From Plectosphaerella cucumerina (taxonomy: Eukaryota; Ascomycota; Sordariomycetes; Glomerellales; Plectosphaerellaceae): a stretch of DNA of 64,000 bases. Position numbers and translations under genes: made by a program. Positions 21,839 to 32,912 of this stretch are shown one piece after another (the first letter of the stretch is position 1; each line of letters opens with the position of its first letter). Below the pieces are notes generated by a model, which worked only from the letters and a program-made list of their open reading frames with translations, ran no database searches and was not told the origin of the DNA. The stretch is taken from assembly GCA_020746995.1 (NCBI GenBank), contig JAGPXD010000001.1, positions 2,108,001 to 2,172,000 of the forward strand. The letters are read 5' to 3'.

Positions 21839-23576
21839 ATGAAGGGCATGAGCGGTATGCTAGCGGACGCCTATGCGGCTTGCCTCGATTCTGTTTCCAC
21901 CTGTTGCGCGCCCTTGACGGGTAGCCGAAGGGATAGGCCTGGCCGAGGTATGTTTACTGGGGTTTTCATTCTTCTTCTTGGCTCCTTGCCCATGGTTGTG
22001 ACTTACAGATCATTGACATCGTCTCTAGCATACTCGGAGAAGCAGCTGTTCGACGTGTTGCATGAGCAGCCCTCACACACCTCTGCTCCGCACTATGACT
22101 ACCACGCCGGTCAGGGCCAGGTGCCCTGGGAGCCAGAGGCAGAGGCGTGGTCGGCCAGGAGGAGGGAGAGGAACGCCCAGAGGGTCTCCGAGACGAGGAC
22201 TGCCCACGTCGACAGGGCGCGCTTCTCGCTGCGAAAGCGGTTTCGATCTGCCTCGGGCCCTCAAGATATGCGCAGGGCGCAGATATCGGCCCCTTACAAC
22301 TTCCGCCACCTTGATGCCGAGTCATATCATTTCCCTCAGTACACAAACCTCCAGAACATCCCTCAACCAGGGCCCAGACAGTTCCGGCCCCTCGAGCTGA
22401 GCATCTACGATCACAAGAGGAGTCTCTCGCCACTGCTCCCGCATTTTGAAATGGTCACTCTACCAACACCGCCGCCGGCCGCGCAGCTTCCACCGAACAG
22501 TCGCCCGGACGACTTTCACCTGGGACACGACCGGGAGCACTCGAACATGTCGTTCCACATCCCCCGCAGGCGTCAGACGGGTAGCTCGCCATCAGGTGGC
22601 TCGCCATCGACCACCTTTACCGAGTCGCCGCCGAGAATTCCGCCCAAGTCGCGGGCGCGGGCGCACACGTCGCCGAAAATTGAGACGATGAAGGAGAGGA
22701 TCGCGCGGGGGCTGAACGAGATGGAGGCGCTGCAGAAGGAAATCGACATGGTCATCGAGCGTCAGAGCATCTACGCCGCCAGCAGTCGGCCTTCGACTGC
22801 CTACTCGTCGGGACCCTTTGGTAAGCTGACCCTGATCTCACCTGACCCCTGGCCCTGACCCCTGGCCCTGACTCAAACCATGACCGTGGGTCAGGTGAGA
22901 TTGTCGTCTTACGTGGCGGAGAAAATAAAGCTGACACATGCCAGACCTCGAACCGATGCCCTCGATTCCCGCGTGCCCACCGGCTGCGCCCTCGTTCTCC
23001 GAGCGGCTGACGCCCGGCGGTGAGCGACCGAGGACGGCGCCCGCCAGGCGACCACGCACACCACCACCATCGCAGCGCGCTGTCAACGGCGTCGGGCCGG
23101 CCGCGGCGTTCATCACGCCGCCGCCGAGCCGAGAGAGGGAGCACAGGCTCCCACCGCCGCCACTTCCCCTGGTGCTGCGCCCCCCTCTGCGGAAGAAGAA
23201 GTCATTCTCGCGCGTATCCAGCTGGCTGTTCCCCGGACAGGCCGATGACCAGCAGCAGCAGCAGCACCAGCGCGACATCAGCCTCGACTCGGTGACCAAC
23301 CTGCCGCGGCCGATCAAGGGCCGCGAAGGGTTCTACCAGTGCGTCACACGGCCTGGGGGACAGGTGGAGCGACGCAGCTTCGACACGGACGTCACCGTGT
23401 CGACGTGGGTGACGGAGGAGGACGAGCAGACGGCGCCAACGACGACGTGGTCGCCCGGCAGCACTCCGGCCACCAAGACGGAGCAGATGGTGCCGCTGGA
23501 GCGGACCGCGACCTTTGGCAGCAGGGAAGAGGCCCCGATGGCCAGGGCTCCAGGCGTTGTTGGGGTTGCGTTTTGA
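21839..23576 (+). CDS. Fungal protein of unknown function, largely disordered
   Basis: The proposed CDS is join(21839..21947,22029..22820,22945..23576), 510 aa. Intron 1 (81 nt, GTATGT donor, CTCTAG acceptor) joins RPGR to AYSEKQLF. Intron 2 (124 nt, GTAAGC donor, GCCAG acceptor) joins SSGPF to DLEPMP. I do not recognise the protein. The first 36 residues contain a Cys pair (STCCAPL). The middle is rich in Pro, Arg and Ser. A short helix-prone region (ETMKERIARGLNEMEALQKEIDMV) could form a coiled coil. A basic patch LRKKKSFSRVSSWLF, a short Gln run, and a C-terminal block (GREGFYQCVTRPGGQVERRSF) follow. It looks cytosolic or nuclear with low-complexity linkers. Intron 2 contains a hairpin and tandem repeat listed separately. 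Confidence 0.65.
22835..22901 (+). repeat. Intronic inverted repeat with tandem repeat in its loop
   Basis: Within intron 2 of the orphan gene, atctcacctgaccc at 22835-22848 is exactly complementary to gggtcaggtgagat at 22888-22901. The 39-nt loop holds most of a 13-bp tandem repeat (ctgacccctggcc, about two and a half copies from 22842). The right arm contains a good alternative donor, CAG|GTGAGA. Confidence 0.8.
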
Positions 23577-25041
23577 GTGAGGCGGCAGGCTTGACTGGCG
23601 CTGACAAGGTGTGTGCTTCTGCTATTCGATACCACTTGGGCTGGGATGGATGGGTTGGGATGATACCATTGTTTCTTTCTTCTTCTCTGTCATTTCCTGT
23701 GTAAGTGCGCACCGCATCCTCGTGTGCGTGCGCTGGCCGGCTGGTTTGGGCATAGACTTTTTGGTTGGGGAGCAGGAGCAGGATGGGGTAGGTTCTTGTG
23801 CGCTTCATGGGTCAGCACGGGGGACGAGGCAGAGTGCTGCCATTCCTTCCGCCGTGTTGCCCGATTCTCTTTGCTGGATCATTCGAGGTCAGCGCCACGG
23901 GAAAAAGGGAGAGCCGTGGACGGCTCATGGCAGACATTCAATAAACAGACCCGGGCAACCTTACCCTCCCTGAAGATTCTCTTCGGGAGCTGGGAGGCAT
24001 GTTTCCCGGGCTTCTTCTTCCCCCTTTATCTATTACCTTGATGTCCTCGTGGCACCCCGCACGGAAGGGCCTTGACGGTACGGTCGGGCAGCTCCCGTGG
24101 CCAGGCCGGTGCGCCGCTGCGGGCTGCCGCCGGCAAGGCCGCATCGAGAAGGACACGCAGGCAACGGGGACACACGGTGCGGTGCGGTGCGGCGGACAGC
24201 GGAGGAGGTGTGACTGGGGATGTAGATGGGATGGATGAATGGGGGAGGGAAGGAAGTGTACACACACTTCAGGGAGAAATTAAAGTGATGGAGGAACGGA
24301 ACACGGGCAAGACGGGGTGGGGCGGAGGCGGCTGCCGGCGCGGCCCCGCTTCTCTTCCCCGGCAGGGCACCGCAGTGCACGGCCCACGTCCGCCTCGGCA
24401 AATTCGGTGATTTCGCTGATTTCGCACCTCCAGCCGCGATCGGCGAATTGCACCCTCTCCAATGCCCGTCTCGGCCTTTTGCATACATCACCGCCGCACG
24501 CACGACGTATCATCGACACATATCTCTGCTTTTGCCTTCGGTTAACTCCCGTTCCGTTCCATCATATTCTGTCAGGGGAGATTGCAAAACCCACCATGTT
24601 TCTCGTTCCCAGACCCGGCCGGGGCCAATACCCGAAGAGAAACCATCGCCTTGGCAGCCATCCCGAGGAAGGGCCCCCGTCCGGCTTTGCCCCATGGATG
24701 CCAGGAGGGTATGGTGTGACGGGGGCACTGGCGCTCTTACACCCGTCCGTTGTGCGGGAGATGGGCCGATGATGGTGGAGTTGGAGTGGTTCGTTGGGTG
24801 GCGCCCTTGTGTATGAAGGGAGGGCCGAGTAATGTTGCCCGTTCTGATAAAAGGGGTCCGGTGCCCGGTGTTCTTCTTCCTCGGCCTGACTTGTGCTTTG
24901 ATAACTGTTTCTGTATATGCTTGCTTAGGTGTTTGAACACCTTGCCGACTATTGTTAAGAGGACATATTGTACAAAGTCCTACCCTGTCTCACCACCACA
25001 AAACCGACTCGAGATACCTCGGTTATTTCAACTTCTTCACG
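23577..25041. other. Intergenic, leader and promoter of the metal ATPase
   Basis: No convincing gene is found. A TATA-like gataaaag (about 24845) and a pyrimidine-rich stretch (about 24870-24885) lie 160-200 bp upstream of the ATPase start. Confidence 0.45.
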
Positions 25042-28000
25042 ATGGGTGCCGACTGCTGTTCTGGAGGACAGAACGAAAAGCCTGGAGCGTGCTCCGGTTC
25101 GTCGGTCCAGCCTGATCATGCCAACCACGCTGGAGGAAGGAGCGACCACCACCATGGAGACAACGAGAGCAAGGACGATGTCGTCTGCTGCGACGAGGGA
25201 GACTGCGCCGATGAGGAAAAGGTCGACAAGGACTCGTGCGGAAAGAGCGACGAGTCTTCCCTCCACTCCGAAGCCACGACTTGCTGCGGCTCTGAAGAGC
25301 GATGCGATGGTGAGTTTGCCGCCATCTCCCTCCCCCTTCGATGCTTCACCATCCCGTCAACATCGTAGCAAATATCCTTACAAGACCTACTCATCTGACA
25401 ATGGGTGCAGAAAAGTGCATCATCACCGCCGCCGCTCTTGAGTGTGAGAAGGCCTGTGACGGTGATTTTGACCATGACAGTATGTTTGCCCTCCCCCGAA
25501 ACAACAATCACCTCCCCCCAGCCTCCTCTACCCATCTGATATAAATCATCACCTCTAACCCCAGCAACAGAGGCCGAGGGCCACCAACACTCCCATGACC
25601 AACAGGGTCACCACACCGCCGACGCCGCTTGCGACACTCACCTTCGCCGCGCTTTCGATCGTTACAGCGCCTACCTCGAACAAGCCCGCTGCATCTGCCG
25701 CAGCATCCTCGACATCAGCGGCCCCGACGCCGCCAAAGCCTGCTGCGGCAGCGAGAAGAAGGCCAAGGCAAAGATGACACAGCATCACAAGGGGAATCAT
25801 CACCATCACTCCAGAAAAGGACTCAGGATCCGCCGCAAGGCTGACAACAACAAGATGGACGAACTCGCCATCACCCCCGCCTCGCCTGACGCCTGCTGCG
25901 GTGGCCACGACCATGACGATCACAGCAGCGATGATGGCCACGGCCACGGCCATGGCGGCCATGGACACGACGGCCACGGCTCTGCGCATGGCAACTACAC
26001 CTCAAAGCCATTCCCGAACGTCCTCGTTCGCAGCAAACAAGCCGACCCTGAGAAGGACACGGGATCCGAGATGGTCGCCATCGTAGTCAACGGCATGACA
26101 TGCTCCGGCTGCGGTGACAAGATGGCCCGCACTCTTCAGGCCGTCCCCGGCGTGACCCAGGTTCGCGTCAACTTCGTCATGGGTAACGCCGACTTTTGCA
26201 TCGACACCACCATTACGAAGCCCGAAGAGGCCATTCACGCCGCCGAAACTGCCACCGGCTTCGGCTGCACCAGGGTGGCCGCTGGCGACGACCATACTCT
26301 CGACGTCCTCGCCTCAGGCCCCGCCGCCCATGCTCTGCTGGGCTTGCAACTCGACGGCGTCACTGACAGCGCCATCCTTGACGGCAATCAGGTCCGCTTC
26401 ACCTACGACCCAGCCGTCCTTGGCGCTCGCGATCTCTTCGAGGGGATTGGCAACAGCCGATGCGGTGGCCTCGCCCCGCCGCAGGCCGACCCTACGGTGG
26501 CCAGCAATCGCAAGCGCCTCCGCGATCTCCTCATAAAGGTCACAGTCGCTGCCATCCTTACCATCCCCGTCGCCGTACTTGCCTGGGGCCACGACCTGGT
26601 CGATCAGCGCACCAAGGCCGGTGTCTCCTTTGCGCTCGCCATCCTCGTCCAGCTCATCGCCATTCCCGAGTTCTACAAACCCGCCATCTCGGCCCTCGTG
26701 TATAGCCATGTGCTCGAGATGGACATGCTCGTCGTCATCAGCATCACCGCCGCCTTTCTCTACTCCATCGTTGCATTCTCCTTCCGCTTTGCCGGCCAGC
26801 CGCTCGAGACGTCCGAGTTCTTCGAGACGAGCACGCTTCTCATCACCCTGATTCTGCTCGGCCGCCTGATTGCGATGTGGGCGCGTTACAAGGCCGTCTC
26901 GGCAGTCTCCCTGCGCTCGCTGCTGACTACCACCGCCGTCCTCGTCGACAACAACGGCAAGGACCGCGAGATTGACGCCCGACTTCTCCAATATGGCGAT
27001 CGCTTCAAGGTCCTACCGCATTCGCGCGTGCCCACCGATGGCATTGTTGTCGAGGGCTCGAGCGAGGTCGATGAGTCCATGCTCACCGGCGAGCCCATGC
27101 CCGTGCTAAAGCAGTCCGGCGACCACATCATCGCCGGCACCATCAACGGCGACGGCACAGTCGTCGCTCAGCTCACCCGCTTGCCTGGCAAGAACACCGT
27201 AACGGACATCGCTCAGATGGTCGAGGAGGCAGCCAACTCGAAGCCCAGGCTTCAGGACCTTGCGAACAAGGTGGCCAGCTGGTTCGTCCCGGCCGCAAGC
27301 TCGGCCGCCATCATCTCCTTCGTCGTCTGGGTCGTTGTCGGAATAAAGGTCCGGAACTACTCGGCTGGCAAGGCAGTCGCCGATGCCATCACCTACGCCG
27401 TGGCTGTTCTCGCCGTGTCATGCCCCTGTGCCCTCGGTCTGGCCGTTCCCATGGTGCTCGTCATTGCCGGCGGCATTGCAGCCAAGGGTGGCATTATCAT
27501 CAAGTCGGCCGAGTGCACCGAGCGTGCTCGAAAGTGCACCGACGTCATCTTTGACAAGACTGGCACCATCACCGAGGGCGACCTGGACGTTGTCGAGAGC
27601 GAGTATCTCATTGCCGATCAGGAGCAAGCCATGCATGTCGCAAAATCCCTCGTCAGTGGTGGCAAGCACCCGGTCTCGGCAGCCGTCGACAAGTACCTGG
27701 CGGACGCCAAATCCGCCTCGGGCGTGACCGACATCCGGGTCGTGCCTGGCGCCGGTGTCGAAGCAGACGTCAACGGGATGGTCATCCGTGCCGGCAACCC
27801 CCGCTGGACCAAAACCGAGGCTTTGCCCGCTGTGGCTCGTCTTCAGAGCATTGGCCTCACTACTCTCGTCATCACGCGCGACGACATGGCAATCGCTGTC
27901 TTTGGTCTCCGTACTCAGCTCCGTCCTGAGGCAACCCGTGTCATTGCCGAGCTCAAGGCCCGCAAGATCACTGTCCATCTCGTCTCGGGTGACCAGGTGC

Positions 28001-28500
28001 GAGCGGTCCGATCGGTGGCCTCCGCCGTCGGTATCCCTCTCGAGAATGTCGCCGCCGAGCGCAGCCCAGCCGAGAAGCGTGACTACGTTGCCTCGGTCAT
28101 GGAGGACCCGAAGAAGTACGTCATGTTCTGCGGCGACGGGACCAACGACGCCGTGGCCGTTGCGCAGGCCAATATTGGCGCGCAGATGGGCGGCGCGCTC
28201 TCTTCCAGCGACGTCACTCAGGGGGCGGCCGATGTCATCCTCCTGGCCGGCCTCGACGGCATTCCGTTCCTCCTCCGCGTCAGCAGGTCGGCGTACAACC
28301 GCATGATCTTCAACTTTGTGTGGTCGGCCGTGTACAACCTGCTGGCGATCCTGCTGGCGGCGGGCGCCTTTGTCACCTTCCGCCTGGAACCGGCCTTTGC
28401 CGGTCTGGCGGAGATCGTCAGCGTGCTGCCGGTCATTTTCGCCGCCACGTCGATGCTGCTCCTGAACCTGCGCGGAAAGCACGGTCAGACGTCCCAGTGA
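25042..28500 (+). CDS. P1B-type copper/heavy-metal transporting ATPase
   Basis: The proposed CDS is join(25042..25309,25411..25479,25565..28500), 1090 aa. Both introns (101 and 85 nt, GTGAGT and GTATGT donors) lie in the N-terminal metal-binding region and rejoin in frame. The first 270 residues are rich in Cys and His (MGADCC, VVCCDEGDC, ECEKAC, ACCGSEKK and several HGHGH-type runs). One heavy-metal-associated domain has GMTCSGC (Cys about 292 and 295). Eight membrane helices are expected. Core motifs are CPC (about 732-734), DKTGT with the phosphorylated Asp about 776, LTGEP, GKHPVS (the HP locus) and GDGTNDA (about 970). This is the fungal Pca1/CrpA type, which exports or sequesters copper (or cadmium in yeast Pca1) and gives metal resistance. 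Copper is likely but not proved by sequence. Confidence 0.92.
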
Positions 28501-30753
28501 GCGGACACTGGTGGTGCAACGGCCGGGTCGTCCAACGGGCGCTCGGCGCCGCATCGGCGGGCTTGGCGGTGTGGCTCCGGCGCCGAGGGAGCGGGCGCCA
28601 TGTGGCCTTTAGTCGCGTGTCACGCCGCGGGATTTGCGGGGAAAGATGGAGATGCTCGGGCGTCGGGGAAGAGTTGGGACGAGATGTTTCAAGGACGACG
28701 GGTTGCCAAGACTAAAAAAAGGCCCGTCTGATGTGTGAACATATTTCCGGAAAAAGGGGGGGCGAGCTTGGTGCTTCGATGGATGGCGGTTTCACCGAGG
28801 GTGGCTGTGTCTGTTTCTGCGCACGCGGGTTTGGTATGGGTCTCTGCGACCTTTTTGATTATCAGGACCGAGGCCCCGGTCGTTCCTTCTCGAGCCGGTC
28901 ACTGGCACATACAATCATTAGATCTGCCTTGGCGATGCCCCAGAGACGTGATTTGAATCGATCGTGATGTTGTGCCAAGTAGTACGGGGCGCCTTGGTAG
29001 TCGATCACTGCCAGGGCGCACGTACGGCTATATTTGGCGAGGCTCTCGCTGTTTCTCGCTGTTTCTCGCTGCGTCATTGCACAGCTGTTGCTGCATCGCG
29101 TGACTGGGCAGGTATCAGGACGGTGTGTGTGGCCAGCGAGAGGTGGTTCGACTTTCTAGAATAGCCAGGGAACATCGCGCCAGAGCAGGTGTTGGTGTCA
29201 CCACTGCTGCTGCACAGCGGTGTTTTTGAAACTGAAATTGGGCGTGAAACCTCTGGAAAGAGGGTCTGGACGAGGCTTTCGGGGCAGCATGGCCTCACTC
29301 TTCGTTCGACAAGGCCGACCCTGTCGCTGTGCAGTAGACTACCTGGAGGTAGGGAGTGCGGTGCTTCAAGAATGCACCATAAAGCTGAAGCAAGGCATGA
29401 CTCCGATCGTATGTTTCCGAGGTGTCGGCACGACCTGGACGTTGAGGCTGGTGCCTAGGCTTCGCTGCACACCTTCGGGATTCGGAACTCAGTTCGGGAC
29501 TGCTCTGGGTGCCATCGGCGATCAATTCGAAGTTCGCCACTCGTCGAGGTTGAGATGAAGATATATCTTGGGAAGAACACTCTCCGCAGGTAGATCAGCT
29601 CCGCGCCCGCGAACGACAGGATCAGCGGGTGGGACAGCGGTCTGTGACGTCGCATCGCTGGTCATTCAGGATCGCCACTTCTCCATCGTCGCATGTCATC
29701 GAGAGGAGGTGGCGGTGACTTGTTTCCGCGAGGAGATCTTGGCACATCATCGCCGGTTCGTCCATTTTCCTCCTTTCCCCCTCGAAGAAGAGAATGCATT
29801 GTTCGATGGTCGATGCCTTGGTCTTGGCGGTGTGGTGGAGGGGCGGTTGACATGGCGAGACAAGACGGTTGCACAGATGGGATGTACTGGAACTGTAACT
29901 GGGCTACTCGGGGTTGCATTGTGGTGGTGAGTGGAGTGATGGGTGCTGGGGTGTTGTGTGACCTGGTCCATGGCGAGGAGACAGGCGAGGAGGCGGGCGT
30001 TAGGCAGTTACGGCGGCCTGACGTGTAAAGCCCTGATGTGATTTTGATGGATTTGGGATCGGATTGAATAGATTGATGATTGGACTGGTACACTGCAAGT
30101 CTGGTGGCATTTTGATGAACCTGCTGCAGGCTTGATTGTGGTGATGCTGGGAGTGGGCAACGACGTGAATCTTGGCTTCAGACCTCACCGAAGCCCACCG
30201 ACTTTGACCGAGGATAGCTGACTCATCACTCAGTCCATCCGATGCGCGCTATTATTGGCACCGTTGCGACCCACCCCTGTGCCCCCGCTCCGAATGTCAG
30301 TCGCATCGACGTCTCACCAACACCCGAAAGGAATCCCAGACACCTAAATTCAACCCCTTGACCAGCATCCATCACCCGGCCCCCTGCCACCACCTCCGTC
30401 CCATCTCGGCCCCGGGGCTTACTTCGAATTAAGCTTCCACCGCTATCGCCCGAGGGCATCCGGGATCCACCGAGACCAGCGTCCTGGCGCCCGCCCTCAT
30501 CGTCCTCGGACTCACCTTCCCGACATATCGCTCGTGCTTCCCTCCCGTTGACAGGGCGATCTGCACCCAGAAACCCGGCCCGGACACGTCCCAAGCCACC
30601 GCTTATCGATCGCCTTATAATATCCTGACACCCCTGCCTTTACCCTTTCCCCCCCAAAGCTACACGGATCTCTCGGCACCCCAATCCCACCTTTATGGCT
30701 TGGCCGACGACTCCTCCGCACTCACGCCTCTCCAGATAACACAGCCAGCAGAT
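28501..30753. other. 2.25-kb region without a convincing gene
   Basis: This follows the metal ATPase and precedes the phosphatase. There is a short tandem repeat (ctcgctgttt, about 2.6 copies, 29045-29070). An exact TGACTCA site lies at 30219-30225, about 530 bp upstream of the phosphatase start. The frames present are short and lack domains. Confidence 0.5.
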
Positions 30754-32342
30754 ATGGCGTTCACAACACTCTCAGATGTCAAGGACGGACTGAGGTCCAT
30801 GGTGCCGGGGAGACATCACAAATACGCAGCATTACCGATACACGGCCAGACAGATGCGCGCGAGTTGGAAGGGGGTGAGAAGACCCAGGAGCCGAGAATA
30901 TGCTCCAAGACCACGCGGAGATGTTTGCAGACCGCGGCGGTGATGGTTCTGCTGTTTCTTGCCGTTCACGTCAGCGTCATCTACAGGCAAGTAATTCGCT
31001 CCTCGTCAGACTGCTGCATCAGCTAACAAAAGCCAGATACATCCAAGGAAGCTCTGTCTCAGGCAGGCCTGACATCTCTAGGCTATGGGGTCAATACTCG
31101 CCATTCTTCTCGGCGCCATCTGATATTGACCCATCGATCCCGGATCAGTGCGAAATCACATTCGCCCAGGTCCTCTCGCGGCACGGCTCGCGCGATCCGA
31201 CCAGTGGCAAGGCCGAGGCCTATCTCGAACTCGTCGGCGGCATCCAGGACGTCGTGCAGGATTACGGCCCCGGCTACGAGTTCATCCGCGACTTCGAGTT
31301 CACCCTCGGCAAGGACCAACTGACCGAGTACGGCGAACACGAGATGTTCGCGTCCGGCGCCGCCTTCTACAAGCGGTACCGCGCACTCGCCGAGTCAAAC
31401 ACCCCATTCGTCAGGGCATCCGGCCAGAACCGCGTCATCGTGTCTGGCTACAACTGGACCGACGGCTTCTACACCGAGAAGCTTGCCGACGGCCGCGAGG
31501 CTCCGGACAACTACGTCGATAATGTCGTCGTCGTGCCGGAGCAGTACGGTCAGAACAACACCCTCAGCCACGGCCAGTGCCCCGCCTTCGAGAAGGGGCC
31601 CTACGCCCACAACGGCGATGCCGCCAAGCTCACCTGGCAGCACGTCTTCATGCCCCCCATCGCTGAGCGCGTCAACCGCAACCTGCCGGGCGCAGACATC
31701 TCCGAGCACAAGATCATCTACTTCATGGACCTGTGCCCCTTCAACACCGTGGCGGACCCCGACCTGCGCCTGTCGCCTTTCTGCAACCTCTTCACCGCCG
31801 ACGAGTGGGACAGCTACGATTACTACCAGAGCGTGGCCAAGTACTGGGGCTTCAACAATGGAAACCCCCTGGCCTCATCCCAGGGCGTCGGCTTCGTCAA
31901 CGAGCTCATTGCCCGCCTGACGCGTACTCCTGTCCGCGACGCGACGAGCTCAAACACCACCCTCGACTCGAATCCCGCCACATTCCCTCTCGACAGGGCC
32001 ATGTACGCCGACTTTAGCCACGACAACGACATGATGACCATCTACGCCGCCCTTGGCCTCTACAACAACACAGCGCCCCTGTCGCTCAGCGAAAAGCAGA
32101 GCGCCAAGGAGCTGGGTGGCTTCTCGGCCGCATGGACAATCTCCTTCGGCGCGCGGATGTACGTCGAGAAGATGCGATGCGGGTCCGAGCCCGAGGAGCT
32201 GGTGCGCATCCTCATCAACGATCGCGTCGTGCCACTCGTTGGCTGCGACGCTGACAGCCTCGGTCGGTGTCGGCTGTCTGCTTTTATTGACAGCCTCGAC
32301 TTTGCGCAGGCTGGCGGACACTGGGACGAGTGTTTCGCGTGA
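30754..32342 (+). CDS. Histidine acid phosphatase (phytase family), membrane-anchored
   Basis: The proposed CDS is join(30754..30986,31037..32342), 512 aa. The intron is 50 nt and of the rare GC-AG type (AG|GCAAGT donor, GCTAAC branch, GCCAG acceptor), joining VIY to RYIQGSS via an AGA codon. Catalytic features of branch-2 histidine phosphatases are present: RHGSRDP (Arg about 126, nucleophile His about 127) and HDND (proton-donor region). An even set of Cys near DQCEITF, GQCPAF, LCPFN, FCNLF, RCG, GCD, RCRLS and ECFA fits the phytase disulfide pattern. NNT/NWT-type glycosylation sites occur. Such enzymes release phosphate from phytate or other monoesters outside the cell. The N-terminus has about 60 hydrophilic residues before a single hydrophobic span (AAVMVLLFLAVHVSVIY), so it looks like a type II signal anchor rather than a cleaved signal. 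Confidence 0.9.
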
Positions 32343-32912
32343 GGGAAGGGTTTAGAGCTGGATTTCTTTTTTGATTTGGTGTCTTCTGGGAGCGATACTC
32401 ATGAGCGAAACGGTTACGAACAAGATACGAATTGGATGGGATACCAGCCTGGCATGGCATCACACGGCACGGAACGATACAGGATTGGGCGTTTAGGGGG
32501 ATCTTTTACTGGCCCTTGGTTGGGCATCAATCAGGCTGTCGACGAATGGAAAGACGAATGACTATGCTTTGCTTCGCCTGAGAGGGTGGCTGATGTGCAT
32601 TTTCGGTGAGGATTACCCCGCTCCGTGACGGGCAAAGTGCATGCTCCTGCGATCCTCGTTGGTTATTGCTGAAGTTGTACGGCTGAGATGAGCAGCCATT
32701 CCATGCTGCGGCACCAATGGCTGCCGCTTGCCAAGCCGTTATTGTGAATCCATGTCACATGGCATAATATACAACGCTTTGTGCCATGTTCAGGAGACGG
32801 ATTTGCGAAAAGATGTAAACTTGTTCATTACCACGAACTCACAATCTCTGGTCGTCACTTCATCTCAACGTACAGGCCTTGTCTCAACTTCAAAACCGAA
32901 GTCTACGTACCT
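32343..32912. other. Intergenic, phosphatase 3' region and promoter of the 793-aa orphan
   Basis: No convincing feature is seen. The frame of the next gene is open upstream to 32781, so an earlier start is possible. Confidence 0.45.

Noticed and set aside
28735..30190. Short frames downstream of the metal ATPase that could be small secreted proteins
   Set aside because: No frame gives a signal peptide plus an even Cys pattern, and splice sites do not connect them.
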